64,000 nucleotides of DNA from Chinchilla lanigera (Eukaryota; Chordata; Mammalia; Rodentia; Chinchillidae). Where the stretch lies: positions 14,231,801-14,295,800 of the forward strand of contig NW_004955417.1 of assembly GCF_000276665.1 (NCBI RefSeq), given 5' to 3'. The position numbers were made by a program, and so were the translations under genes. Below, piece after piece: positions 12,100-24,119 of this stretch. How positions within the stretch are numbered: the first letter of the stretch is position 1; the number at the start of each line of letters is the position of its first letter. The notes below the pieces were generated by a model. The model did not search any database, had not been told where the DNA came from, and saw nothing but the letters and a program-made list of their open reading frames with translations.

Positions 12100-12180
12100 G
12101 TTATTTAGTTCAATCCTCTCATTTTACAGCAAAGCTAAAATTCAGAGAGGTTAAGTGACTTAAAGACAAAATTTCATAAT
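12100..12180 (-). repeat. MIR core, antisense
   Basis: CTCATTTTACAGCAAAGCTA followed by CAGAGAGGTTAAGTGACTTA is the reversed conserved MIR segment. Confidence 0.8.
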
Positions 12181-12605
12181 ATAAATGTATTATTGCTTAA
12201 ATGAGAAAAGTACTCCATTGCTTCTATCATGTTTCAAGCAAGGTGGTAAAGTACAAACCAAATATGGTTACTAAATCTAAACAAACAAGTCTAATAGGAC
12301 AGCAGGGATGATTATTCTACTGTCAATGTATCAAGTCCTTCCTTCTATTTCCAAGAAAGCAAAAGCAAGTTTTAACCTTTTGAGATAAGGCACAGACAAA
12401 ATAGGTCTTAAATTTATTACAATCACAACTTGGACAGTTCATAAAGTTGAAAAGCATTCAATCAAATTTAAATGACAGAAAGACAATTCAATGGAAAAGA
12501 GTCTTGTCAACAAATGGTGTCAGAAGACTGGATATGCACATGCAAAAAAACCCAGCAGATTATTGTCCATGTTACATGTATAGAAAAATTAACTCAAAAT
12601 GATCG

Positions 12606-12822
12606 AAGACAATTGGACGATATGCACTATTAATCTTGGCACTGTGGAAAGGATGAGGCAAGAGGACTACAAATTCAAGATAAGCCTTGCCAACTTAGTA
12701 ATTTTGTGAGATCCTGTCTCAACGTAAGTTATTTTTGAGCAAATTAAAGGAGAGGAAGGGCTACGAATATAGGTCAGTGTAAGGGCCATGGTTCCAATCT
12801 CCAGTACCCTCCCCCAAAGATT
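12606..12822 (+). repeat. Composite B1-like plus ID-like SINE inserted in an L1
   Basis: A diverged B1-like half (TAATCTTGGCACTGTGG, GATCCTGTCTCAACG) is followed by an ID-like half (TATAGGTCAGTGTAAGGGCC, CAATCTCCAGTACCC). L1 ORF2 sequence resumes on both sides. This could be a dimeric SINE or two adjacent insertions. Confidence 0.6.
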
Positions 12823-13239
12823 TAATTGTAAGAGCTAAAACTATAAAACTCCCAGAAGAAAACAAAGGAGGAAAAGCTTCATGACACTGAAGGTGGCAAT
12901 GATTTCTTGGCTAGAACAAGAGTCCAAGAAATTAGACTTCATTAAAATTACAAAATTTATGCATCAAAAGACACTATAAAAATGTAAAAGGAAAGCCACA
13001 GATGGAGAATACATTTACAAATCATATAAGAAGCAATCAATATCATGAAGAACTTCTACAACTCAACAACAAAAACACAAACACCTAATCTATTAAATGG
13101 GCTGAGGAATTGAATAAACATTTCTCCAAAAAAGCTATACAAATGGTCAATGAAGGTATGGAAAGATACTGAACATCACTACTCATTAGGAAGATATAAA
13201 TTGAAATCATAAAGATATACCATTTCATACTCTACATAA

Positions 13240-13345
13240 TGGTGAAAGAAAAAGGAAGGCAAAGGAAATGGGAAAAGGGAAATGGAAAGAGGGGAATGAA
13301 GGGGAGAGGAAAAGGGAAGGGAAGGGGAAGGGGAGGGAAGCACAG
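13240..13345 (+). repeat. (GGAAA/GGGAAA)n purine-rich simple repeat
   Basis: Repeated GGAAAGGGAA and GGGGAAGGGG units inside the L1 3' end, between the ATAATGGTGAAAG segment and AATGTTGGCAAGG, where the L1 normally has unique sequence. Confidence 0.9.
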
Positions 13346-14814
13346 GAGAAAATGTTGGCAAGGATGTGGAACAACTGAACCCCCTCTGTGTTGCTGTTGC
13401 AAATGTAAATAGTAGTCACTGTGGAAAAATAGTATGGTGATTCTTAAATAAATAAATATAGAATTATCATATGACCCAATAATTCTACTTCTGTGTATAA
13501 CCCAAAAGAATTTTTAAAGAAGAGATTAGAACAGTTATTGTATGCTGATGTTTGTAGCAGCATACTCACAATAATCAAATGGATGAAGCAAACCATGTGT
13601 CCAGTAACAGATGCATGGACATACAAAATATGGTATAAAGAGGAATACTATTAAGCCATAAAAAACAAAAAATTTGACCCATGCTACAATACTGGTGAAC
13701 CTTGAAGACATTATGCTAAGTGAAATAAGCCAATGGCAAAAAGACAAGTATTTTATTATTCTTATATAAGGACCTAGAGTAATCAAATTCATGAAGACAG
13801 AGAAAAATAACATTGCAAGGAGCTGGGGAAGTCAGAGTTCAATAGGCATGGGGTTTCAGTGGGAGAAGATGAACGGTCCTAGAGATGGACAGTAGTGATT
13901 GTTGCATATAAATGTGAACATACTTGATACCACAGAACTGTACTTAAAAATAGTTAAAATAGTATATTTTATGTTGTTTACATTTTACCATATAAAGAAT
14001 ATGAATGAGGGAAAATATGAAGTAACAAGTTCAGAAATACTTGTTGAAAGCCTACTGCATAAGAGCATGGTATTACACCTTACACAGGGCTTAAAGACAC
14101 AGCAGAAAACAAAATCACTGTCCTTAAGAAACTTCTAACCCAGTGTGGTGATAAAGACCAAAGAGTAAAATAGTTACAGAATGTTAAAATTGTAAAAAAA
14201 AAATTATATAGGGCATAAAGAAGAAAGGTCATTCCCATCAGAGGAACAGCATAAGAGAAAAGGAGTGAAATATGGCTTCTTAGAAGAGTAGAGAGCAAGC
14301 AGATTTAACTGTACAAAGACTCGGGAAAGTAACATGAAATAGAGAGGATATACAGTTCCACACCAAAGAGTCTGCAAGAAAGTATTCCACTGAAAATTTT
14401 TTGGTGGGAGGAGTGTTGTGTTTGTTTTTACTTTTAATCAGAGTACATTTATGACATAAGATATAACTCAAAAAGCAAAACAAACCTAGAGATACACTAA
14501 ACATGGAATATACAAAAGGTCAGTTAGGGACTAGCATAGTGTACAATTGCCAATATGAGTAATAAAAAGTTCAAACTAGGATAATATCCATAGGAATAAA
14601 ATAGAAGAAATGAAGCAGGAGAGACTTCACAGAAGAACAGAGAGTACATGTTAACAATATTGTTTGGGAAGGATAGAGAAGAAAAAATGAAAGATTACAT
14701 TCAAGAAATACAATTAAAGAAATAAAAACCAGACATCTCAATTGTAAGAGACTCCAGTAGTCTAACATCTCACTATATCATTATTTTGTATGGTCTGTTT
14801 GGTTTGATTTCATT

Positions 14815-14912
14815 TGGTTTGAGATGAGGTTTCCATGCTTCCAGGGCTGACTTTGAACTCTCGATCCTCCTACCTAAGCCACCCTAGTAGGTGTGCCTCA
14901 TCACAGCTGGAT
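14815..14912 (-). repeat. B1-like SINE fragment, antisense
   Basis: GGCTGACTTTGAACTCTCGA, TCCTCCTACCTAAGCCACC and GTGTGCCTCATCACAGCTGG are reversed 7SL-derived SINE motifs. Confidence 0.75.
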
Positions 14913-15220
14913 ATATCATTTTTTAAGTATCCTCAGAATAAGCAGCCCTTTACTACAACGTATTATCAAACTTTACATGGGGACAGGAATAAAGACACAA
15001 TATTCAAGTCTGTAGATTCCATAGTAAAGGTTAATCTCTTTATCAGTGCATATATCATCTATCAAAGAGAGTAAATTCTTTAATAGATGAGAATATTCTT
15101 GTACATCATGTTACATCATATTAAACATATTATATCTGTGACAGTCCTTCAAAACCAAGATAGCCAGTATTATGAAGCAATAAGAATCTTACAATCCAAC
15201 AAGTATTTATAAAGCCTCTG

Positions 15221-15302
15221 CTTGTAGCCTTGAACTTGGAGCAATCCTGCTTCAGTCTCCCAAGTGCTGGGATTACAGGCATGTACACTACCCCCAGCTA
15301 CT
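15221..15302 (-). repeat. B1-like SINE fragment, antisense
   Basis: CCTGCTTCAGTCTCCCAAGT, then GCTGGGATTACAGGCATGTA and CCCCCAGCTA, the reversed left end of B1. Confidence 0.85.
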
Positions 15303-17139
15303 ATAAAGCCATTTTCTGTGTGTTCAAATGATGCTATAATTTAGAAATGGCCACATGAAGGGTCACAGGACAAGTAGCACCAATGGATTTATTTTGTTTA
15401 GAGAATATTAAGCTCAGATTCCAAGGCAGAATGTACAGCAATTAGGCTGACAGAGATGAGCATGTACACTCTCCCCTTCCATGGACTCCTTTTAACCTAT
15501 TAAACCAGCAACTTCACCTGATGGTTCCTTTAAGCATTTAACTTTGTAAGCACTGCTATTACAGGTTTTAAAGTAGCATATGCATCCCAGATCCATACAG
15601 CTCACAGTAAACTTGTGGAAAAAAGAAAGAACACACATGAAACAAACAGCAAACAATGGAGTGTAAGAACATGAATTGTCTGTAAATGACAATGTTAGAC
15701 TCACAGTTGAGTTAGAACCTAATAAAACTTTGAGAATGGACAAAATAGGGTTAAGAGCAGCTGCTGGAAAGGACAAACAAATTCACCTGCTACTTCAAAT
15801 TACAGAATAAAAACAAATTTTAACTTTCAACTTTACAAAACAGTTCAAAGGACCTATATAAGTCTCTATACAGACTGACCTCAAACTGCAGGTAAACGAT
15901 ACTAGATTGTCTAGATAAATGTTGTTCCTCTGCACTTGTTACAAATTGGTGGATAACAACTTAGTGATTTATATCCTTGAAGCTAGTGCTCTCCTTTGAA
16001 CTTTGAGCCATTTAAGTTGTGGTCTTATCTTCAGATAATCTTAACATATAAGGTTCACCTCAGCAGTAGCTATTAGAAAGTCAAGGATAAAAAGCTTAAC
16101 TCTTAACTCTTATTTACCCAGTACTATCATAAAGTAAAGCTTAAATGTCACATTCTACACTCAAACAAGCGTTGAACAAGCTTGAACAATGGGTATAGAG
16201 ATCAAACAAATGTCTTTATATACAATCCTACAAAATATCTCTAAGAAAACCAACATGCCTTTTATTACCATTTTTTAATGTTAGAAAACCAGTAACAAAC
16301 TAATAAATTTTCTCACACTTTACTCTGTTCAGCTAAGTTAACCTAATCAGGAATCACAGAGGATCCACTTAAGAATCTCCAGGTTTTGTATGAATTGATT
16401 AGGTAACAAGCTCCTTACTATAGAAAATTTTGGCAATCAGTGGTTAGTCTTAGACTAACAATTCACTCCCTTACCACCAACCAGATCACACAAACACACA
16501 TTATAGCTATATAATTTATCTTATCTCTAACACCATTTTGATTGAAGAATGTTAGTACAATAAATTATATGCTTATCCTGTGTTTGTTTCTACACAATGT
16601 GTTGCTTAACTACATATTGAACCTCTGATTACATTTTGAAAAGAACTTCCCTGATCACAAGTAATCTTAAGAAGCCAAGAAGCACAAGTGGCTCAAAACA
16701 ACTAATTACCTTCATACTTGGAATTTCATACTTGGAGTTCATACTTGGACTCCTAAAGTGTCCAGAGATGTGGAAAGAGCTTGAACTGAGGAGCTACAAT
16801 GCATGAACTTCATTATCTCAGGGGAATGAGTCAACAGATATGTCTGAAGCTATGATGACTGGATTTGTGAATGTACAGAAGCAATAGGTACACCACAGTC
16901 ACAAAGAAATCCAAGCCATTATTTAAGAACCTCAGGTACATGAGCAAAAGGTTATCTTCATAACAAATAACTGAAATAAAAGATGAGAAAGCACTTTATG
17001 AAACTACAATGAACTAAATAAATATAGGTATTTCCTGATAACTAGCAAGCTACACAGTCAAGTAAAACTAAATTTATGAAAAGGAAAAAAAATTTAAGTA
17101 ATAATTTTTAAAATACCATTATAACTGAGAAAACAATAC
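15303..17139. other. Intronic stretch, no gene seen
   Basis: AT-rich unique-looking sequence. It holds a short local duplication near 16715-16750 (ATACTTGGAATTTCATACTT and a repeat of TTCATACTTGGA). No STK3 exon and no clear repeat family. Confidence 0.55.
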
Positions 17140-17280
17140 AATGCCATGAAGCCAATACTGCACCAGAGTCAGAGATCTGGGTTCCAAATCATCCTCCAAT
17201 TGTGCAGCTTCAGCTATATTTGTTTTCTTATGAGTGAAGAGGTTAGATTAGATGTCTATAAGGTTCCACTCTGTATGTAG
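17140..17280 (+). repeat. MIR-like SINE, sense
   Basis: GATCTGGGTTCCAAATC, TGTGCAGCTTCAGCTAT and GAGTGAAGAGGTTAGATTAG follow the order of the MIR body. Diverged. Confidence 0.6.
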
Positions 17281-17596
17281 AAATATTCTGGTATGCTGTC
17301 CTAGCAATGTACAAGTAAAATTATACCTAAACAAATATTAAATTGCTACTTAGAAAGTGATGGAGGAGGGGAAGAAAAGAGAAGAATAAAGACCTCTGAA
17401 TGTTAACAAAAATACAACCCTAAATTTTGTTGCCCCCTCCTCAAACACATATATAAAATATACAGAGTTTCTGAAGAGAATAGCAACCTGAAATGAACTT
17501 TCTCTAAGAGTGTGGACTGTATAGGAAGCACATGTTAAAGTATCAGAGTACAAACTCATAACTCACAACTCACTCCAGCTCCAGAACTTCTCTTAC

Positions 17597-17982
17597 GGCT
17601 TTTGTCTAGATGTCCTCCCAAAGTCTCATGAGGTCATACATGAGGCTTTTACAGAACTGGCTGGATTTAGTGTCTGACACTGGAATTGATTCATGGTACA
17701 AGGTCTGGATCAAGAGCACTAGGATTAAGGGTGTGAGTGCTACCTCCCCTAAGTAGCCTCAACAAGATAGAAAGGGATAGAAAGAGCTGTGGTCATCTTG
17801 CTTTGCTACCTACTGCCCACCATGAACTGTTTCTCCTCTGCAATGCCTGTTTGCCATGCCACCCTATCTTGGAGCCAGCCAACTATGGACTGAAACCTCT
17901 ACAAACTGTGAGCCAAGTAAACATTTCTTTCCCTTAACTTTGGGCATCAGGCATTTTGTCTCAGCAACAGAAGAAAAATAAC
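17597..17982 (+). repeat. Solo MaLR-type LTR
   Basis: Same family plan as the paired LTRs at 56150 and 58025: TGTCTAGATGTCCTCCC start, CTTGGAGCCAGCCAACTATG, GACTGAAACCTCTACAAACT, a poly-A-signal-like GTAAACATTTC, and a CTCAGCAACAGAAGAAAA end. No internal region is attached. Confidence 0.75.
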
Positions 17983-19199
17983 TAAGATAATTTCCATAAT
18001 CATTAAATAACCTAACCAACAAGGACCAACTTGCCAACTGAGAAGGTAAATTCAGAGAAGACTGCACTTGGGGCCCTGACTGCAGTGGGAATTAGTGATC
18101 ACATTGGACTGGGAAAATAATGAACATTCCCCTCATTAAAGAGTGTTCTACAGCCTACTCTAGACTTAACTTTCAGGGTACAGAATACACAGGGAATAGT
18201 TCACATTAACTCAAATACAGATTATGGAAGATCCTACCAAAAAAAGATTTTAAAAAGTGGTCTCATTCCTTCAAGTAGTCAGTGTCGCTAAGGGGGAAAA
18301 ACTATGCATGCTAAGGTGGGGAGTGGTGCTGACAATGTGGGTCAAATGAAAAACTGTGAATGTAAATTAAATAGTAGATGATTTAAAAAAGAAACCCTTA
18401 ATTTTTCTTAGCAGTATATGCTTATTCTTCAAGGATGCATGCAAAAGTAAATGTTCCAAGATGAAACTTCAAACAGCTCAAAAAAATTAATCCAGACAGA
18501 CAGGAAAGGAAAAGAAAGGAAAGACTGGATGGGTGAATGGATGAATAGATAGAAACCAATATAAGCACAAGGTCCTGAAAAGTAGAAGGGGGAGGCAAAA
18601 GAAGAAAATCAAAGAGAGATATAACTATGGAAGAATGGTCTGCTTTGAAGCCTTCTTCAAACGCAGATGCTCTGAAGATAATGGATACAGCTATAAGCTA
18701 AGAAATGTAGGCAGCCTTCACAAGCAGAAAGGAATGAAGAAACAAATTCTCCTCTAGAGACTCTAGAAAGGCAGCCCTGCCAACACTTCTATTTTAGCCC
18801 AGTGAGACCTTTGTTGGATTTCTAACCTAAAAAGTCAGAAGATAACAAACTCATGATGTATAAACATTAAATATGATATGTAATTTGTTATAGCAAAAAT
18901 AGGAAACATAATAAAGACAGATATTTGAAGGTGGGCAGAGGACAGGAGGTCAGAGAGAGGAAGAAGTTGTTATTCAGAAATGGTCATGGTAAGGCTAGCA
19001 TAGTAGTGCGACAGTGCTATGAGGATGTGTCCTCTACCTTCCAGGTTACCTCATGGTCTATGACAGCTAAGTCAACACTACATCCTCACTCCAAATACCA
19101 AGAAGGTAAGGTGGGAGAAGAGTAAAATAGGGTCTCAGTCCATTCTCTTTACCTAATTTCTCTAAAAATCCAATACAATGTTTTTCTTCTGAAGTGTTC

Positions 19200-19850
19200 T
19201 AAATATAATGTACTTTGAAAGCTCTTTTCACAGAGCTTCAAAACCTCCTGGAATGTCCTTGGAGTGTCTTTATTGTGCTAATAGAGTAATGAGGGATAAG
19301 GCCCTCTACAGCTTCAGCAATGTGGGCTCGCCATGGGAAGAAGGACCATGTGATGGATGGATTAGTACTTCTAGCTGCATACCTTCTGGAACAAGGATGC
19401 TAAAGACTTGAGTTCAAGCATATGATCAATGATTTCATCAACCATAACTATTTTTAATGAAATGCCAATAAAAATTCTGTACAATGAGGCTCAGTGAAGC
19501 CTCCTGTTGGTAAACGTATTCCTGTGTCAGGTGAGACATCTTCACAAGAAGGCATGTAGGATCTGTGTCTCTTCCAGACACTGCTGTGTGAGTCTGTTTG
19601 GCTGGTCCTTTTGATCTGTATCCTTTATATTAAAACTGTAACCATAAGTATGGTGCTTTCCTGAGTTCTTCAGTCATTCTAGTGAATTACCGAACCTGAA
19701 GGACATTGAAGGAACAGGTGAATATATGAGTAACCTGGGCAATCCTAAAGTATAGATGATATCTGAGATAAAAACACCCATCCACTATGCCTGTGAATGT
19801 ATGGGATCCTGGCTAACTTCCAAGGGTTAGCAGCAGAATTGGGGTGAAAC
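19200..19850 (+). repeat. Ancient LTR-like repeat, type uncertain
   Basis: The segment around 19600-19700 (TATATTAAAACTGTAACC, CCTGAGTTCTTCAGTCATTC, GAACCTGAAGGACATTGAAG) resembles the 3' part of an old retroviral-type LTR with a poly-A signal region. The 5' boundary is vague and I cannot name the family. Confidence 0.4.
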
Positions 19851-19876
19851 ATTATCACAGTATAGGTGGCACTCAA

Positions 19877-19958
19877 ATATACCAAAACAGTGAAATCAAA
19901 CTCAGGACCTTGTGCTTGCCAGGAAGGTGCTGTGTCACTGAGCTATACCCCAGTCCTG
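19877..19958 (-). repeat. ID-like SINE, antisense
   Basis: Plus strand shows CTCAGGACCTTGTGCTTGCC and TGTGTCACTGAGCTATACCC, the reverse complement of the ID-like B and A boxes. Confidence 0.85.
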
Positions 19959-20332
19959 TAGTCTTCACAACTCTTAAAGGGATAGATATTTTTAGTGGCA
20001 CTTTATATACCTATTATTATAACTTTAGAACACTAACTCAAGATGCAGTTCCACTAATGCCATTGAGTTCTCATTCAGAAAGGTTCTACCTTCTCTACTT
20101 TACCAGGTTCCTCCTAACCAGGCTGTGAAATTGCATTTACACAACCGAAGATTGGTGTCCTACTAAAACTTTGAACTCTATTCTAAAATCATCTGTTGGC
20201 AGTCTTTTCATATGTTTCTTCTCTGTTCCCTTTTGAATCTGTTTCAAAATCTTGTCACTCAGATCTTCCAGCTTAGAGGAAAACTGGAGACAACTAGCTG
20301 TTTAGAGTTCCTGCCCTCATCTAGTATGTGTG

Positions 20333-20692
20333 TTAATCCGTTCATGATGCTCTAATAGAACATCCAGACGGTGTGATTTAATAGAAATCTATTTTCTTAC
20401 AGTTCTGGAGGCTGAGCTTCCAAAGTCCAGATGTTGCCAGGTCTGGTTTCACCTGAGGCTGCCTCCTGCCTTGCTTTGTGATGACTGCTTTTTTGCTCTG
20501 CCTTCATATGGCCTTTGTTTTTGGCATGTACATTCCTAGTGTGTCTTTTTCTTATGAGGACACAAGCCATAATAGATTACAGTCTCACCCTTACGACCTC
20601 ATTTAACCTTAATTCCTCTCTAAAGGTCCAGTTTGCAGATACAGTAATGTAGGAAATTAGGAGGGACACAATTTAGTTCCGAACAGGCAAAA
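20333..20692 (-). repeat. MLT1-type LTR, antisense
   Basis: GTTAATCCGTTCATGATGCT, TTTTCTTACAGTTCTGGAGG, CCTTACGACCTCATTTAACC and GGAGGGACACAATTTAGTTC match, in order, a widespread antisense ancient LTR. The same family occurs in sense at 33238-33518. Confidence 0.65.
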
Positions 20693-20699
20693 CTCATCA

Positions 20700-20770
20700 T
20701 GCTCTTCTTTTTATTTTTCTCTCCCTTTTTTTCTTTCCTCTTCCTTTTCTTCTTCTTACCTTGTTTCATT
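20700..20770 (+). repeat. Pyrimidine-rich (CTTT/TTTC) low-complexity tract
   Basis: Runs of CTTTTTATTTTTCTCTCCC and TTCTTTCCTCTTCC immediately after the antisense LTR. Confidence 0.85.
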
Positions 20771-21599
20771 CTTTATTTTCAATGCTATCCATATAGAGGA
20801 AAAGAGTTTTCCTTCTCTGCCCAAATTTAATCTCTTAACCTATATTCACACTGTATGCTATTCTTCCTCTTCCATGTTTTTTTGAGTATTATTTTACCAT
20901 GTTGACTCTCCACACTTATTTTTTCAATTTATTCTTCCTCACTGGTTTCTTCTTATCAACATGTAACATACTACTCTTGTATTCTCATGACTACTGCTAC
21001 GATACAGCAGATCATAGGGCACAGTCTAAATGTTCTAGAAGAAATCTTTCTGATTTTAAAAAGGGAAACAGAATAGGCTTTTGCAGTTTCAGACAAATTT
21101 CCATTTCTTAGTTTGATAGAATATTTCTGTGTTAAGCTAAATGTGTGTTACAACTTAGAATACCAATCTGGTAAGTAAAACGTGCAAACATTAATTTTCC
21201 TCATCTTCTGAGAGAAATGTATTAACTATTTTAAATGTAGTTGTTACAGGAAATTCACTGCCAAGTAATAGAAACTTCTGTGTTAATCTACACCTTTGTA
21301 AATAGGTCCTCAATAATTTGATTTTTTATGGACCCTGGAATGTACCATGATAAGCTATCATTGCAGTACTTGTTTTAACTTGTCATACTGCACTCCAGTT
21401 GTACTATATTATTAAAATTTATTATTTTCTTTGGCTTTGGGAAGCTGTATATTAGTATATAGCTTTAGAAGAAGTTCACATCAAGTGAATGGGTAACAAT
21501 ATAGTAAATAGCCTCCTATTTAAAAGCTATTACTGATAGCTAAGGTAATTGTACTACTAATTCCTACTAGTTGATTGAAAGGAGCAATTAGTGCTTATA

Positions 21600-21760
21600 T
21601 TATTTGATCAATTTTGCATGCCTGTATTTGGTAATCTGAGCAACTACTTTGAAGATAACGATATTCAATATAATAACCATTGTTAATTTCCTATCTTGTT
21701 TTGAAATTCTGTATCATTTTTGTGTTTTTTCTCTTTAAAATAAAAAAATAAAAGCTATTA
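21600..21760 (+). repeat. Single copy of the TGATCAATCTTGCATGCC monomer repeat with A-rich end
   Basis: TTGATCAATTTTGCATGCCT, a middle GTAATCTGAGCAACTACTTT GAAGATAAC, then CTTGTTTTGAAATTCTG and an AAAATAAAAAAATAAAAG tail. It shares this order with the three copies at 26780-27430. Family not recognised; the A-rich end suggests a retrotransposed 3' end. Confidence 0.6.
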
Positions 21761-22129
21761 GTAAATCTGTCAGCATTTGGTTTATTTTATTTCATGTCTT
21801 ATTGAACCAGATATTAAACAAAGGGTTCCACTTTTTTTGTGTGTGTGTGGAATTTTGAGTTTGACAGTATTTTTTCTTAGCCACAGTTACATTTCATTTT
21901 CAGAGGGTTTGTTTCCAGTGTTCACAGTCTGTATCATCTGGCCACATTAAACTTCACATGTGAACAATTTATCACTGATTTGGGTGCTAATGTATGTAAA
22001 TATATTGCTTTGTTTAGGGTCACAGTGTTAAATACCTAAACTCCCATCTCAAGAAGTTAGAGGCAACTGGGTTGTTGGATGGGAAGTGTACCATTCACAC
22101 TCACTGAAAAAGATAACCAATACTGTATA

Positions 22130-22450
22130 TGTCAACATTAAGAGGACAGTGGTATCAGGATTACCTGACAAGTATTTTAAAGCAGTATGAAAGAACGTCT
22201 CAATGAATGATTAAGAAAATGTTTAAAATAAATACAAAATAGAAAGCCTTAGCAAAGAAACAGAAGATATAAAGAACCAAATGGAAATTTTAGAACTGGA
22301 AAGTACAATAACCAAAATAAAAACCCCAGCATTTGGCTTCAACAGCAGAATGGAGGGATAGAGAAAAGACTCAGATCAACTCGAAGGCAAATCATAAAAT
22401 GGGTATTATATAATAGAAGCAAACTGGAGAAAAAAAATGAACAATGCTTC
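22130..22450 (+). repeat. Old L1 ORF1/HAL1-like fragment, sense
   Basis: GAAAGCCTTAGCAAAGAAAC, AACCAAATGGAAATTTTAGA and ACTGGAAAGTACAATAACC are typical of the L1M ORF1 coiled-coil region. Confidence 0.75.
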
Positions 22451-22754
22451 AAAGACCTTTGCACTGGTAAGAACTCCCAGCACTGTGCTGAATAAGAGTG
22501 CTATGAGAAGACATTGATTCTATTTCCCAATAGGAGAGAGAAAACATTCACTCTTTTGCCATTAATTAACTTTATTGAAAAGTTTGTGTACACATTAGTT
22601 CTCAAGTTGAAGTTCTCCTTACTTTTATTATTCTGAGACATTCAACCTTATAAATAAGTATTGAATTTTTTCATATACTTTTTGCTGTACAATGTGATTT
22701 TTTTCTTCTTTAGTGTGTTAATATGCTGGATAAAAACATTGATTCAATGTGAGT

Positions 22755-22850
22755 TTTAGGCCAGCCTTGGCTACAAAGTGAGTTCAAGGCCAGCCTGAAC
22801 TGCCTAGTGAAGCTCTGTCTCTAAGAGACAAAAGAAAAGAGAAGAAAAAA
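22755..22850 (+). repeat. Truncated B1-like SINE
   Basis: AGGCCAGCCTTGGCTACAAA, GTGAGTTCAAGGCCAGCCTG and AGCTCTGTCTCTAAGAGAC. It shows the internal partial duplication of B1. The left end is missing, and the tail runs into AAAGAAAAGAGAAG. Confidence 0.8.
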
Positions 22851-24119
22851 AATAATAATAATAAGACAGAGCCTATGCTGTAGCACAAGGAAATGAATCT
22901 GACAGGCTGGAAAACAGAAGGAAAAATAAAGTAAATGTTTTGAGGATGACAACCAGTTGAATTTTAAACCCAAGAAAGTGGCTTCAATGGACATGAGAAA
23001 GAAGACAGAAATTAGAACCAAAACCTCCTGAGAAGACTATTCACCAACAGTTACTTCTTACACGTAACACAATGGGAAACAGAGACATAAAGGAACACAA
23101 GACTGAATAGTCTTGGCTTTGGTCACAGTGTATCTATAGACAAGTCATTTGAACTGTTTGGGACTTATTGCTACTGAAGGTTTACTGACAAACTACCTCT
23201 GGTTTCTGTTTTATCTGCCTTCCCTGGCCCTTCCCTCCTCTAACACACACATACATATGCCCATCCTCACTGCAGGTAAAGATCGAGAAAGGGTAAAGAT
23301 GTGAAAAAAAGGCAGATCTCCAGGTGACATTTCTCTTCTACATCTTCTAACTTCCCTTTTCTCTCTCCCAGACCCATCTCTGCAAGCCCCCAAATCCCAA
23401 CTTTCTATGCAAAGTGTCCCAGAAAACACTCCAAGTTTCATGTTTCTATCTCCTTCCTAACTTTTCTTTCTTCCTCCCACCCAGCAAAATACACTGTTGA
23501 GAATGTATCAATCCAATAATTGAATGGCAAACTAATTCAGCCATTCCATAAGGCAAGAATGAATAACTCAACTATACTTAAACTTCCAAAGGGTGCTTTG
23601 CTTATAATTCCAAATGAATCTCTCAGGCCAAATTTCAAGTAGAATGGAAAGCAATAATTAACAAGGAAAATTGCCTATTCCTCTACTTTAAAGTTGTGAG
23701 GAAGAAAACAGTGTTAATGGTAACTGGGAACAAACAAGAAACCACAGAAAAGATAAGGCAGCAAAGAATTGTTAAAATAATTTCAGGGCACTTATTAGAA
23801 ATACAGACTCACATAGGTGGCTAAAATGGGGGAGTTATAAAAGCAGAAGGGCCATATGAGAAAGCTGCTTACTCTACTACAAACTTCATACCCATCAATC
23901 AGATCAATTCCATTCCTGGGACTCTCCTGCTGTAATTATCCCCTATTTGAAATGAAGACAGAGGACATGCAAACTAAAAATTTCAAGAAACAGCCTGTAG
24001 ATAACATTTTTGTGTTATGGAAAATGCAGAAGCAAAATATGGCTTAAGAGATGAAGTTAACACATAGTGATTTCCTTTCTTTTTAATTAAATGACTTTAA
24101 CTATAGATATCTTTAATAT
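22851..24119. other. Intronic stretch, no gene seen
   Basis: Mixed-composition sequence including a C/T-rich segment near 23210-23480. The antisense 76-codon frame there has no recognisable domain. Confidence 0.5.

Larger units (their letters stand above)
12440..13995 (+). repeat. L1 3' end (ORF2 C-terminus and 3' UTR), sense, L1MA/MB-like
   Basis: Successive landmarks of the ORF2 tail are present: AAACTCCCAGAAGAAAAC, AAATTTATGCATCAAAAGAC, GGCAAGGATGTGGAACAACT, ACCCAATAATTCTACTTCTG, GACATTATGCTAAGTGAAAT. A 3' UTR with GGAGCTGGGGAAGTCAGAGT follows. It is interrupted by a B1+ID composite (12606-12822) and a purine microsatellite (13240-13345). Antisense frames of 60-92 codons here are shadows. 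Confidence 0.88.

Noticed and set aside
13535..13813. 92-codon minus-strand hydrophobic frame
   Set aside because: Antisense of an L1 ORF2 C-terminus; the Leu/Phe richness follows from A-rich L1 sequence.
16715..16755. Possible CRISPR-like or short tandem array (repeated TTCATACTTGGA)
   Set aside because: Only two to three short, unevenly spaced copies in mammalian intron; a local slippage duplication.
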